The notes: generated from the letters alone by a model not told the origin. 28,049 bases of DNA from CAZZCN01 sp964652975 (GCA_964652975.1 CAZZCN010000040.1:1-28049); one strand, 5' to 3'. Counted from the first letter of the stretch, positions 1-8,361 are shown. Numbers and translations: made by a program.

Positions 1-1929
1 CTTGTTCTTGATACCGCCGCTTCCTATCTCACATCGATTGCCGGATATGAACTTTACGTTGTTACGAAATTTTGTAACAGTGAGCTTGCAGTTGTTGCCA
101 CAGCCTTTACACCTGGTGGTTTTAGAGTCCATTTGGAAATCATCAAGCTCTTCTCGTGACAAAATCGATGATTTCTCCTGTCCTTCCTTTACACGTTCCT
201 TGGCTAATATGGCGGCACCGAATGCACCCATTAGACCTGCTATATCGGGTCTTATAACCTCGCGCTCGGAAATGAGTTCAAAGCATCTTAGAATTGCATC
301 ATTATAGAATGTTCCGCCCTGTACTACAATTTTCTTGCCTAGAGACTCAGGACTCTTGATTTTAATGACCTTGTATAGCGCATTTCGCACTACAGAATAT
401 GAAAGCCCGGCGGAAATATCACCGACGGTTGCGCCTTCTTTCTGTGCCTGTTTGACTTTAGAGTTCATGAAAACCGTACAACGTGTTCCTAAATCCACAG
501 GATTCATGGCTTTCAGCCCCTCCTTCGAAAACGAATGAGCATCCATGCCAACTGCCTGGGCGAATGTCTGTATAAAGGAGCCACAGCCTGAGGAGCAGGC
601 TTCGTTGAGCATTATCGAATCGATTATGCCGTTTTTGATTTTCATGCACTTCATATCCTGTCCGCCGATGTCAATTATAAAATCTACATCTGAACAGAAA
701 TAATTGGCTGACTTATAGTGAGCCATGGTCTCAATTTCGCCTTCGTCCATATTCAAGGCGGTTTTTATGAAGTTTTCTCCGTACCCCGTAACACATGTGT
801 TCATCAAGAACCCGCCAGCAGGAAGCTTGGCGTATATGTCCTTGACTATTTCGATTGCGCTTGCAATCGGATTACCTTTATTGCCTGTATAAAAAGTATA
901 GAGTATCTCGTTTGATGAATTAATCAGAACAGCCTTGGTTGTCGTACTTCCCGCATCAATTCCAAGGAAAGCCGGTCCATGGTGAGAATAAATATCAGAA
1001 TACGATGCTGTATTCATATTGTGGCGCTCGTAAAACTTGACTTCCTCGGTTTTATTCAAAAATAACGGCCTGATTGATTCTATTTCGTGATCCATTCCTT
1101 CGAGTGATTTAAGCGAAGCCAGAAGCTCCGTAACACCCTTAAGTGAATTCTTTTGATCATCTCCCGCCATCAACGCAGCACCTACTGCAACAAAAACAGA
1201 TGCATCCTCAGGAGTTATAAATGACTTGGCATCGTCTGCCAGTGTCTTCTCGTAGGCGCGTCTTAGTTCTGACATGAATGCCAGAGGACCGCCTAAGAAT
1301 ATAATATTCCCCTGTATTTTACGTCCGCATGCAAGACCTGCAATGGTCTGATTAACAACCGACTGCAATACTGATGCAGCCAGGTCCTCCTTGGGAGCGC
1401 CTTCGTTGATTAACGGCTGCAAGTCGCTTTTGGCGAAAACCCCGCACCTCGAAGCAATAGTATACATTGACTTGTGGTTTGCCGCCAGATCGTTTAGACC
1501 TTGTGCGTCCGTCTGTAAAAGTGATGCCATCTGGTCTATAAAAGCCCCTGTTCCACCTGCGCAGGTACCATTCATGCGCTGTTCAAGAACAGGCTTAAGA
1601 AAAGTTATCTTCGCATCCTCTCCGCCAAGCTCAATTACGACATCCGCCTCCGGGTAATAGTGGTTGACTGCATAAGTGCCAGCAATAACCTCCTGGATAA
1701 AATCAATTTGAAGCCAGCTCGAAACGCTCAGTCCACCCGAGCCAGTGACCTTGACAGATATATTTTCCTTCACGAATTCCTGTGGAATTTCTTCGAAACA
1801 AACCTTGAGTTCTTTTTTTATGTCTGAATTATGCCTGCGGTAAAGCTTATATATCAATTCATTGTTCTTTAGAATAACAATTTTAATAGTTGTAGACCCG
1901 ATATCCAGGCCCATGGTGTATAGATTCAA
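1..1929 (-). CDS. acyl-CoA dehydratase activase, two BcrAD/BadFG ATPase domains (3' end outside window)
   Basis: This ATPase family reduces and activates 2-hydroxyacyl-CoA dehydratases in anaerobes. The visible 643 residues hold two ASKHA-type BcrAD/BadFG domains. The first opens with GLDIGSTTIKIVI near residue 6 and the second with FLGIDAGSTTTKAVL near residue 325. Each has a later phosphate motif (ELGGEDAKI, DIGGQDMKC) and a cysteine pair typical of the bridging [4Fe-4S] cluster (NGTCAGGTGAF and SRCGVF; ACSSGCGSF and RCTVF). Near the visible end CKGCGNNCKL begins the DUF2229-type region. This layout matches the long activase form of about 1400 residues, so about half the protein lies outside. 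The start is read as TTG at 1929, about 5 nt after GGAAGGTG. The ATG at 1914 is in frame but too far from that ribosome binding site. The true substrate is unknown. Confidence 0.88.
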   Translation of the reverse strand, partial: MNLYTMGLDIGSTTIKIVILKNNELIYKLYRRHNSDIKKELKVCFEEIPQEFVKENISVKVTGSGGLSVSSWLQIDFIQEVIAGTYAVNHYYPEADVVIELGGEDAKITFLKPVLEQRMNGTCAGGTGAFIDQMASLLQTDAQGLNDLAANHKSMYTIASRCGVFAKSDLQPLINEGAPKEDLAASVLQSVVNQTIAGLACGRKIQGNIIFLGGPLAFMSELRRAYEKTLADDAKSFITPEDASVFVAVGAALMAGDDQKNSLKGVTELLASLKSLEGMDHEIESIRPLFLNKTEEVKFYERHNMNTASYSDIYSHHGPAFLGIDAGSTTTKAVLINSSNEILYTFYTGNKGNPIASAIEIVKDIYAKLPAGGFLMNTCVTGYGENFIKTALNMDEGEIETMAHYKSANYFCSDVDFIIDIGGQDMKCMKIKNGIIDSIMLNEACSSGCGSFIQTFAQAVGMDAHSFSKEGLKAMNPVDLGTRCTVFMNSKVKQAQKEGATVGDISAGLSYSVVRNALYKVIKIKSPESLGKKIVVQGGTFYNDAILRCFELISEREVIRPDIAGLMGAFGAAILAKERVKEGQEKSSILSREELDDFQMDSKTTRCKGCGNNCKLTVTKFRNNVKFISGNRCEIGSGGIKNK

Positions 1930-1963
1930 TGTATCACCTTCCAAATCTTTAGAAATCTATGTA

Positions 1964-1972
1964 ATTATATCA
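1964..1972 (-). promoter_or_regulatory. extended -10 promoter of the activase gene
   Basis: On the minus strand the sequence reads TGATATAAT, a perfect TATAAT with the TGn extension, about 35 nt before the TTG start. No good -35 hexamer is visible at 17 bp, which is common for extended -10 promoters. It separates this gene from the sigH operon. Confidence 0.5.
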
Positions 1973-2044
1973 CAAATCCGATTATCTTGAATATCAAACA
2001 TTGTGTTGTTTTTGAAAATTATATTATAATTCACTGCTAATATT

Positions 2045-2692
2045 CTAATTTATATGCTGCTTTTTGAATATTTCAAACTTCTCCCTTGACCGCAAAATCG
2101 CATTGTCTACAGATTTTAATGTCCTGCCGAGCTTTTGGGCGATCTCTGCATAAGTAAAGCCAGCGATAAAAAGCACCACCGCCTCCCTTTCATTTTTCGT
2201 CAGTTCTTCCTTTATAAACTCGTTAAGTGATTCGTATTCTTCCTTTGAAATAATCTGCTCTTCAATGCCGGATTTAGAAAGATCGATATAAACATCAAGT
2301 AAATTGTACGGGTCCTCTTCTTCATTCATCACAAGCCCTTGGAGTGATATTGAAAGATTGAGCGCTTCGTGCTTTTTCCTGGATGCTGTTCTGACAGCAT
2401 CCGTTATCTGTGATAGAACACAGTAGACTGCAAATGATGAAAACGCCACCTTTTTGTCAGGATTGAAATCCCGTACAGCCTTGAAAAGTCCTATCATGCC
2501 TTCCTGTATTACATCATCGTAGTCGCTTCCGGCTATAAAAAGCCTGGATGCTTTTCTCTTGACCATTTTCTTATATCTGGTTAAAATGGTTTCCATGGCA
2601 AGGCCGTCACCTCTTTGCGCCATTGAAACCAGCTCATTATCACCAAGGTCGTCATAAATGGTATTGGTTAAAACGTTCGTTTCCCTATCCAT
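2045..2692 (-). CDS. sigH: sigma-70 family factor, SigH type
   Basis: This is an RNA polymerase sigma factor of the SigH (sigma-30, sporulation and stationary phase) type, 215 residues, the usual length. Region 2 is clear: YKKMVKRKASRLFIAGSD, then DDVIQEGMIGLFKAVRDF (core binding and -10 recognition), followed by a basic stretch ending RTASRKKH. Region 4 near the C-terminus contains the helix-turn-helix TYAEIAQKLGRTLKSVDNAI for -35 recognition. Its start overlaps the end of rlmB by 8 bp, so the two are probably translationally coupled. The order rlmB-sigH is standard in Clostridia and supports the SigH assignment over other group 3/4 sigma factors. No convincing terminator hairpin is visible after the TAG stop. 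Confidence 0.88.
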   Translation of the reverse strand: MDRETNVLTNTIYDDLGDNELVSMAQRGDGLAMETILTRYKKMVKRKASRLFIAGSDYDDVIQEGMIGLFKAVRDFNPDKKVAFSSFAVYCVLSQITDAVRTASRKKHEALNLSISLQGLVMNEEEDPYNLLDVYIDLSKSGIEEQIISKEEYESLNEFIKEELTKNEREAVVLFIAGFTYAEIAQKLGRTLKSVDNAILRSREKFEIFKKQHIN

Positions 2693-3476
2693 TTTTCTCT
2701 CCGTTTCTCTGCCTTGAAGCCTCGAAAATGATTATTCCTGCAGCAACGGCAGCATTAAGCGAATTTACCTTTCCACGCATCGGAATTTTCACCAGAAAAT
2801 CGCATTTTTTCTTGATGAGTTCTCCGATACCTTCCCCCTCGCTCCCTATAACAACGGCAATTTTGCCTTTATAATCCACTTTTTCATATGTCATATCACC
2901 TTCTCCGGCTGCACCGACAATCCAAAACCCTTCTTTCTTAAGGTTTTCTATAGTCTGTGCTATATTTACAACCTTGGCAACAGGAACGTATTCAATAGCA
3001 CCTGCCGAAGCCTTTGCTACATTTGCATCAAGTCCTACCGAACGGTGCTTTGGAATTATTACACCATGTACATTGGCAGCATCTGCAATTCTAAGAATTG
3101 AGCCAAGATTATAGGATTCCTTAAGTTCATCAAGGATAATGATAAACGGATCTTCATTTTTACTTTCAGCGATAGCAAGCATGTCTTCGATTTCGACATA
3201 ATCATGCATGGCTACGTGTGCAATAACGCCTTGATGTCCATGTGTCAGCGACATCTGGTCCAATACCCTTTTATCTACTTCTACAATAACCGCGCCTGTC
3301 TGTTTTGCCATAAAGACAATTTTGGAAGTTGTGGGGTCGGCAGCCTTTTTTTCGTGCTTTTGTATCCAGAGCTTGTTAATCGTTCTGCCGGCTTTCAGTG
3401 CTTCCAGTATAGGGTTTTTGCCTTCTAAACGGTCATTTTGCGAATCATTGTTTTCGATCTGGTTGTTCTCTATCAT
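2685..3476 (-). CDS. rlmB: 23S rRNA (guanosine-2'-O)-methyltransferase RlmB (TrmH/SpoU family)
   Basis: This enzyme methylates the 2'-OH of a guanosine in the 23S rRNA peptidyl-transferase region using SAM. The 263-residue protein has the N-terminal L30e-like substrate-binding domain (LEGKNPILEALKAGRTINKL) and the SpoU trefoil-knot domain. Its motifs are motif 1 LDELKESYNLGSILRIADA, motif 2 VIGSEGEGIG and motif 3 IPMRGKVNSLNAAVAAGI. The start ATG at 3476 follows AAGGATGG by about 8 nt. A 78-bp gap separates it from mrnC upstream and it overlaps sigH downstream. The first 18 or so residues are Asn/Glu rich and unconserved in appearance. Confidence 0.93.
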   Translation of the reverse strand: MIENNQIENNDSQNDRLEGKNPILEALKAGRTINKLWIQKHEKKAADPTTSKIVFMAKQTGAVIVEVDKRVLDQMSLTHGHQGVIAHVAMHDYVEIEDMLAIAESKNEDPFIIILDELKESYNLGSILRIADAANVHGVIIPKHRSVGLDANVAKASAGAIEYVPVAKVVNIAQTIENLKKEGFWIVGAAGEGDMTYEKVDYKGKIAVVIGSEGEGIGELIKKKCDFLVKIPMRGKVNSLNAAVAAGIIIFEASRQRNGEKNG

Positions 3477-3554
3477 TTATATATCCATCCTTTTTGTCGT
3501 TTGTAAAATTATTTTTTAATTCTTGTCTTTTAATGTGTCTGAGCAAAGGAATTT

Positions 3555-3986
3555 TTAACTGTTTTTTAAATCAGTGTTCTCTGCGTTATTTTGCAGTCCT
3601 GCTTCAATCAATAAAGTGATTATTTCCTTTAGACGTTCTTCTTTCTGTGACAAGTATAGATAACCAATGAGGGCCTCAATACCTGTCGCAGTCTGATAGT
3701 CGACGGCATCTGCATTCTTGGACATGCTTCTTGTATGAGTGTTCCTACCTCGTTTGTAAATTGCAATTTCATCATCAGTAAGCAATTCCATGATCTTGCG
3801 AGTGGATGCCGCCTGCCCTTTGGCACTTACTATTGAAATAGTTTTGCTATGAATTCCTTTCATCAGTTCATTCGAACTTTCGACCATATATAGTCTTGTA
3901 TATAGTTCAAAAACAGAATCGCCGACATACGCCAAAACGAGATTTGATAAATGCCTCGGGTCCTTATTGCATATTTCTTTGAACAT
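3555..3986 (-). CDS. mrnC: Mini-ribonuclease 3
   Basis: Mini-III is an RNase III catalytic domain without the dsRNA-binding domain; it matures 23S rRNA in Firmicutes. The signature YVGDSVFELYTRLY near the N-terminus carries the catalytic Asp, and the second acidic site lies in ATGIEALIGYLYL. Length, about 143 residues, fits the family. ATG at 3986 is preceded by an in-frame TTG at 3989. The SD-like AGAGAGG fits either start (6 nt to the TTG, 9 nt to the ATG). It lies 22 bp after cysS, the classical cysS-mrnC pairing. That short spacer is one copy of a repeated junction sequence also found before cysS. Confidence 0.92.
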   Translation of the reverse strand: MFKEICNKDPRHLSNLVLAYVGDSVFELYTRLYMVESSNELMKGIHSKTISIVSAKGQAASTRKIMELLTDDEIAIYKRGRNTHTRSMSKNADAVDYQTATGIEALIGYLYLSQKEERLKEIITLLIEAGLQNNAENTDLKNS

Positions 3987-4023
3987 CAATGTCTGCCTCT
4001 CTATAAGTCTACTTTTTCGTTAT
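3987..4023 (-). repeat. junction repeat, copy B (cysS end / mrnC start)
   Basis: Thirty-seven bases covering the last codons of cysS, its TAG stop and the mrnC ribosome binding site match positions 5604-5640 at about 30 of 37 positions by eye. The shared core on the minus strand reads TAACGAAAAA, then TAGAC and GGCAGACA. Confidence 0.6.
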
Positions 4024-5520
4024 CTTCGGTCCGCTTGGGGTGTCGGAAATTTCAAATCCAAGTTCTCCTATGCGGCTCCTGAGCTCATCGGCAAGTTTGA
4101 AGTCCTTGTTCTTTTTGGCTTCGGTGCGTTTCTCTGCAAGCTGCGAGATTTCTGCAGGTATGACAAGTTCTCTTTGCATTTTTATTCCTAGAATCCCGCA
4201 TAGGCTTACTATTAGCTCCCTGGCCTTCAAAAGGCACTCTTTGGATGCTGTGTTGTTCTTTATCGAGATATTTACGTCTCTTACAAGGTCAAATATTTTC
4301 GAGATGGCATCCGCAGTGTTCAGATCGTCGTCCATCGCATCCATAAAGGCTTTGCTGTTCTCATTAATTGAAATACCAAGGTCTATGCAGGCATCAGCAT
4401 CTGAGACGCTGTCAAGGGGTGCTGCGTTTGCGGAATACAACCCGCCCTGTTGTTTCGAATCTGATGAAGTGCCGCTGTTTGGGATGGCATCATTCAGAAC
4501 AAATCTATCTATAGCATTACCACCCTTGTCAACTATGAAATTAACATTCTCTACACAGTTTCTGATTCTTTCGAGAGCATTCGTAGATGCCTCCAGCAAT
4601 TCATCGCTGAAATTAATCGGGCTTCTGTAATGGCTGGATAAAATAAAGAATCTGACAACATCATATTCGTACTTTTTCGTTATATCCCTGATTGTAAAAA
4701 AATTATTAGCTGACTTGGACATTTTATTGTTGTTGATATTAATGAATCCGTTGTGTATCCAATATTTTACAAAAGGCTTGCCAGATACCGCCTCGCTTTG
4801 TGCAATCTCGTTCTCATGGTGCGGGAAAACAAGATCCTGCCCACCGCAATGTATGTCAATGCTTTCGCCCAGATATTTCCTTGACATGGCTGAGCATTCG
4901 ATGTGCCATCCGGGACGGCCTTCTCCCCATGGGCTTGGCCAGGAAGGTTCTCCCTCTTTTTTGAATTTCCAAAGTGCAAAATCTGCCTTTTTGCGTTTGC
5001 TTTCAACAAAGCAAAGTCGATCGCTCGCGTTTTCCTCAAGCTCTTCAAGATTGAAGTTCGACAGCTTGCCGTAATTTTCGAAACTCTCTACACTGAAATA
5101 CACACCGTCTTCGGAAACGTATGCATTTCCTTTCTCTACAAGAATTGCTATCATGTCCACTATGTCACCGATACAATCCGTTGCTCTTGGCTGATAAGTG
5201 GATCTTGTTATATTCAATCTGTCTGCATCATGATAATATTCATTGATGAATTTGTCAGCCAACTGCCTTACGGTTATCTCTTCGGCGTTAGCCTGGTTGA
5301 TCATCTTGTCGTCTATGTCTGTAAAATTTTGTACATAAGTGACTTTGTAACCCTTGTATTCAAGGTATTTACGAAGTGTATCAAAAGTAATGAACGGTCT
5401 TGCATTGCCGACATGGAAATAGTTATAAACCGTCGGTCCGCAGGTATATATTTTAACCTCACCCTCAACTAATGGTATAAACTCTTCCTTTTCTCTTGTT
5501 AGCGTATTAAATAGTTTCAT
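4009..5520 (-). CDS. cysS: cysteinyl-tRNA synthetase
   Basis: This class I aminoacyl-tRNA synthetase charges tRNA-Cys. It has the zinc and HIGH region TCGPTVYNYFHVGNARPF near residue 28, TDIDDKMINQA, the zinc-binding WHIECSAM, the second His pair DIHCGGQDLVFPHHENEIAQ, and KMSKS in NNNKMSKSANNFF. The start ATG at 5520 follows AGGAGG by 6 nt. A longer in-frame reading from 5580 has no comparable site. At 503 residues it is some 35-40 longer than many bacterial CysRS. The surplus is a Ser/Asp/Ala-rich stretch (SGTSSDSKQQGG onward, about 4385-4525) just before the conserved AMDDDLNTADA helix. It lies between cysE and mrnC in one operon, linking cysteine synthesis to its use in translation. Confidence 0.96.
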   Translation of the reverse strand: MKLFNTLTREKEEFIPLVEGEVKIYTCGPTVYNYFHVGNARPFITFDTLRKYLEYKGYKVTYVQNFTDIDDKMINQANAEEITVRQLADKFINEYYHDADRLNITRSTYQPRATDCIGDIVDMIAILVEKGNAYVSEDGVYFSVESFENYGKLSNFNLEELEENASDRLCFVESKRKKADFALWKFKKEGEPSWPSPWGEGRPGWHIECSAMSRKYLGESIDIHCGGQDLVFPHHENEIAQSEAVSGKPFVKYWIHNGFININNNKMSKSANNFFTIRDITKKYEYDVVRFFILSSHYRSPINFSDELLEASTNALERIRNCVENVNFIVDKGGNAIDRFVLNDAIPNSGTSSDSKQQGGLYSANAAPLDSVSDADACIDLGISINENSKAFMDAMDDDLNTADAISKIFDLVRDVNISIKNNTASKECLLKARELIVSLCGILGIKMQRELVIPAEISQLAEKRTEAKKNKDFKLADELRSRIGELGFEISDTPSGPKITKK

Positions 5521-5603
5521 TGATGCCTCCTGCGCATGCATTGTATTTATATTGCAGATTATCCTGTTACATATATTCATGTTCTTATGCTTGATGTTTT
5601 TTT

Positions 5604-5700
5604 CGCTGTCTGCCTTTTTATAGGTCTATTTTTTCGTTAATTGCCTTTTGTTTGGTCTATTTTTCATTAACTGTTTTTGCCTTGGTCTATGTTATTTGAT
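5604..5700 (-). repeat. three imperfect ~31-bp tandem units between cysE and cysS
   Basis: On the minus strand the core ATAGACC recurs with a period of 30-31 bp (plus-strand GGTCTAT at 5623, 5654 and 5684). The first unit overlaps the cysE stop codon region and the last (5604-5640) matches the cysS-mrnC junction at 3987-4023. The units look like a duplicated gene-junction sequence rather than a terminator, since none forms a stem with a U-tract. Confidence 0.6.
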
Positions 5701-6434
5701 TGATTTTTCTTTTCGAGGTTTTGTATAAGATCCTCGCTGCAAATATTTTTCAGTCCTGGTGTTACATTGCTCAATACGCTCTGACTGTCGAATGGTACCT
5801 TGTTATCTATTGATAACTCGTGTTCAATTCTTTTAATCCTGTGCAGGACCATGCAAAGCTCTATTGCGACAGGATCCGGAGTGTGTGTCTGGTCAAGCTC
5901 GACGGAACTGATTTTAGTGTCGGCTGCATCCTTCTTAATCGCACGTCCCGGCACACCGACAACCGTAGATCCCGCAGGAACCTCATTAAGAACCACTGCG
6001 TTTGCGCCAATTAATGCGTTGTCTCCTACTTTGAAAGGCCCTAAGATTTTAGCTCCGGCACCCACCAGTACATTGTTGCCAAGCGTGGGATGTCTTTTGC
6101 CTTTGTCTTTGCCGGTCCCCCCAAGCGTACATCCATGGTAGATTGTACAATTATCGCCTATTTCCGCCGTCTCTCCAATAACTACTCCCATACCGTGGTC
6201 AATAAAAAGCCCTTTGCCTATCTTGGCTCCCGGATGTATTTCGATACCGGTAAAAAATCTTCCAGACTGCGATATCATACGTGCCAGAAAAAACAGCCTG
6301 ATCTTATAGAAAAAATGTGATACACGGTAATAAACCAGAGCATGAAATCCGGGATATAAAAGAATAACACTTAAAACTCCCCGTGCTGCCGGATCTCTTG
6401 CTTTTATATTCCTGGCATCGCTTATCAAACCCAT
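5667..6434 (-). CDS. cysE: serine O-acetyltransferase
   Basis: CysE transfers acetyl from acetyl-CoA to L-serine, giving O-acetylserine for cysteine synthesis. The 255-residue protein begins with the short N-terminal helical region, followed by the left-handed beta-helix of hexapeptide repeats. Diagnostic stretches are IEIHPGAKIGKGLFIDHGMG (catalytic His), VVIGETAEIGDNCTIYHGC, LGGTGKDKGKRHP and GANAVVLNEVPAGSTVVGVP. The C-terminal tail (about 80 residues) is longer than in minimal SATs and ends in a low-complexity NNIDQGKNS. ATG at 6434 follows AAGGAG by about 7 nt. It is the first gene of the operon and has a sigma-A-like promoter immediately upstream. No T-box leader is visible, although cysE operons in Firmicutes often have one. 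Confidence 0.94.
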   Translation of the reverse strand: MGLISDARNIKARDPAARGVLSVILLYPGFHALVYYRVSHFFYKIRLFFLARMISQSGRFFTGIEIHPGAKIGKGLFIDHGMGVVIGETAEIGDNCTIYHGCTLGGTGKDKGKRHPTLGNNVLVGAGAKILGPFKVGDNALIGANAVVLNEVPAGSTVVGVPGRAIKKDAADTKISSVELDQTHTPDPVAIELCMVLHRIKRIEHELSIDNKVPFDSQSVLSNVTPGLKNICSEDLIQNLEKKNQSNNIDQGKNS

Positions 6435-6471
6435 TTAACGTCTCCTTGTAGTAACTGATTTTCAACTTATG

Positions 6472-6500
6472 ATTATAACAGAATGTTGTTACTTTATAAA
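6472..6500 (-). promoter_or_regulatory. sigma-A promoter for the cysE operon
   Basis: The minus strand shows TTTATA (6495-6500), a 17-bp spacer and TATAAT (6472-6477). Start of transcription would be near 6465, about 30 nt before the cysE ATG. This short leader leaves no room for a T-box. Confidence 0.6.
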
Positions 6501-6523
6501 CAGTTGAAATCTCTTGAATTTTG

Positions 6524-7366
6524 CTAAAAAATCAAGCTGTCATCCATTCCCGACAATCTTTCTTTTAGCAGTTTCATGTCATCCTGATTAAAAGGGTTTT
6601 TTATACACTCTTCTATATTGTCAAGAACAAACTCCAAATATTCAAAGTGTCCCGGCGGTACGATTGTGTCAACTCCCAGAGAAAGTGTGTATTTTATAGC
6701 GGCCATTGCCAATGGATCATCCCTTTCGATTGGTTTGTACCAGCATTTAGGGAATTCCTTGAACTCATCATTTTTCCATAATCGGTAGGCCAAAGTCTTC
6801 AGGGCAAGCTTCCCCATCCCCTTTTGGTCAGCAACGGCAAGTATCCTGTCACCAAAGGACTTGCCTAAGGAAGTTGCCCAGTTAAACGGAAAAAGAATCG
6901 TGTCAAAATCAAACATTTGAGCAGCTTTTATGGCTACATCCTCGTTATGTGCGGAAAATCCTATGTTCCTTATAATTCCATCTTTCTTTGCCTGTATCAG
7001 ATAATTCATAATTCCATTATCTGAAAAGGCTAGCTCCAAGTCTTCGTCTTTTGTAAGCGCATGCAATTGAAAAACATCAAAATAATCTGTATTTAAAAGC
7101 TTCAGCGACTCGGCTATCTGAAGTTTACCCGCCTCTAAAGTGAACTCTGCTGTTTTACATGCGAGGTAAATGTCTTTTCTGTAATTCTTAATGGACTTGC
7201 CAAGTATTGTCTGTGCATTTCCATATCCGGGTGCCACATCAAAATAGTTGACTCCGCGGTCAATTGCATATGCCACATACCGGTCACTGTCGGCCTGCTC
7301 CTCATTCATTGAGATGATTCCGCCGTATACGACTTTGCTTATATCAATTCCAGTTTTTCCTAACAT
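6524..7366 (-). CDS. aldo/keto reductase family oxidoreductase
   Basis: This is an NAD(P)H-dependent aldo/keto reductase of about 280 residues with the TIM-barrel family motifs. The catalytic Asp and Tyr are in DVAPGYGNA (about residues 44-52), the Lys is in LACKTAE, and the His is in QLHAL. The later IGFSAHN strand and the C-terminal cofactor region (GVDTIVPPGH) are also present. It begins MLGKTGIDISKVVYGG, as in the cofactor-binding N-terminus of the group. ATG at 7366 follows GGAGGT by about 8 nt. It is apparently monocistronic and the cysE promoter overlaps its 3' end region. The substrate cannot be read from sequence. Confidence 0.88.
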   Translation of the reverse strand: MLGKTGIDISKVVYGGIISMNEEQADSDRYVAYAIDRGVNYFDVAPGYGNAQTILGKSIKNYRKDIYLACKTAEFTLEAGKLQIAESLKLLNTDYFDVFQLHALTKDEDLELAFSDNGIMNYLIQAKKDGIIRNIGFSAHNEDVAIKAAQMFDFDTILFPFNWATSLGKSFGDRILAVADQKGMGKLALKTLAYRLWKNDEFKEFPKCWYKPIERDDPLAMAAIKYTLSLGVDTIVPPGHFEYLEFVLDNIEECIKNPFNQDDMKLLKERLSGMDDSLIF

Positions 7367-7388
7367 TTTATTTACCTCCTTTTGGGCT

Positions 7389-7416
7389 ACTCAACCTAAA
7401 TAAATCCATGTTGAGT
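7389..7416. promoter_or_regulatory. 7-bp inverted repeat upstream of the aldo/keto reductase
   Basis: ACTCAAC at 7389-7395 and GTTGAGT at 7410-7416 are perfect inverted arms about 25-50 bp before the reductase ATG. The position suits an operator or a 5' leader hairpin. No regulator is identified. Confidence 0.35.
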
Positions 7417-7421
7417 TTTCA

Positions 7422-7485
7422 TTTTATATAATAGTCGTTTTATATAATAGTCTTTTCATTTGTTAGTCTTTTCATTTTAACATCT
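7422..7485. repeat. 16-bp tandem repeat, four units
   Basis: Units are at 7422-7437, 7438-7453, 7454-7469 and 7470-7485. The first two are TTTTATATAATAGTCG and the same with a final T. The third and fourth are diverged (TTTCATTTGTTAGTCT, TTTCATTTTAACATCT). The first two contain TATAAT on the plus strand, so they could also act as -10 elements. They lie in the 416-bp spacer between the divergent reductase and HD genes. Confidence 0.65.
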
Positions 7486-7506
7486 TATGTCCGATGTAAT
7501 CATTAG

Positions 7507-7542
7507 GCTTTGTTAGTATAGCATTATAAAGCTGTTTTTTTT
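7507..7542 (+). terminator. terminator-like hairpin with eight Ts in the intergenic spacer
   Basis: GCTTT (7507-7511) pairs with AAAGC (7528-7532), with further A-T pairs inside, and is followed after TG by eight consecutive Ts (7535-7542). No plus-strand gene precedes it. It would terminate a short transcript starting in the tandem repeat just upstream, or attenuate the HD gene. Confidence 0.35.
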
Positions 7543-7782
7543 GTAACATATTGCCAATAATGGGTTACTTGTAATTTTTTGTTTGTCGCATTCAATGATT
7601 TGATCCTCCAATATTGGTATGTATAAAGTCATGTTTTGAAAAAATATTTTTCAAAATAATTTGTAATAACAGCATAGCCTATTATACAAATTTATTGTAT
7701 ACTAACTTAAGGTTTACGTGAGAGAAATTAATCTTCCACATTGGAAGGTTCGTCATTATAATTTTAAAAGGTGGTCAGAACA

Positions 7783-8361
7783 ATGACAAAAAAAGAAGAA
7801 TTTATTGAACTTTTTAATTCAATGGTTAAAAGACAAGGCAAGGATCAGATAATTTCCTACTTGACATCTGCAGGATGTGATTTTTTCAATGCTCCTGCCA
7901 GTACTCGTTTTCATGGTTCTTATGAAGGTGGGCTTGTTGAACACAGTTTGAATGTTTATGGATGTCTTAAAGACTACCTCGACAGACCGAGGGTAAAAGA
8001 CATTTATAATATATCCTATACTGACGAATCGATTGCAATTGTTTCACTGCTGCATGATTTTTGTAAAATAAATGTATATAAGCAAGGCAAGCGAAATGTC
8101 AAGGATGACAAAGGGGTCTGGCAAAGCGTTCCCACGTACGAGTATAACGATAGATTTCCATATGGTCATGGCGAGAAATCCGTCTATATGATTAATAATT
8201 TCATGAAACTGACCCATGAAGAGGCTTTTGCCATAAGATATCACATGGGATTTTCTGCAGCCGAGGACAACAAGAACGTCGGTGAGGCATTCAGCCAGTT
8301 CCCACTTGCCTTTGCCCTGTCTACAGCTGATATGGAAGCGACGTATTTCCTCGAGAAGTAA
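7783..8361 (+). CDS. HD-domain protein (putative phosphohydrolase)
   Basis: This is a 192-residue protein with an HD metal-dependent phosphohydrolase core. The first His is in VEHSLNVYGCL (H54), the HD pair in SLLHDFCKIN (H91-D92), a further His in RYHMGF, and a late Asp in STADMEAT. An N-terminal segment of about 45 residues precedes the domain. ATG at 7783 is preferred because AGGTGG sits 8 nt before it; the GTG four codons earlier is part of that ribosome binding site. It is the only plus-strand gene before position 22173 and appears monocistronic. CTTCCA-CAT-TGGAAG at 7733-7747 is a perfect inverted repeat in its leader. Substrate unknown; similar proteins are annotated only as hydrolases. 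Confidence 0.75.
   Translation: MTKKEEFIELFNSMVKRQGKDQIISYLTSAGCDFFNAPASTRFHGSYEGGLVEHSLNVYGCLKDYLDRPRVKDIYNISYTDESIAIVSLLHDFCKINVYKQGKRNVKDDKGVWQSVPTYEYNDRFPYGHGEKSVYMINNFMKLTHEEAFAIRYHMGFSAAEDNKNVGEAFSQFPLAFALSTADMEATYFLEK

Noticed and set aside
4040..4630. 196-residue plus-strand reading frame inside cysS
   Set aside because: It has no ribosome binding site and lies antisense to conserved CysRS coding; a shadow frame.
6435..6523. T-box leader before cysE-cysS
   Set aside because: The leader would be only about 30 nt, and no T-box sequence or terminator/antiterminator pair is present.
7733..7747. CTTCCA-CAT-TGGAAG palindrome as a confirmed operator
   Set aside because: The palindrome is real but short, occurs once, and no regulator is adjacent. 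It is mentioned only with the HD gene.
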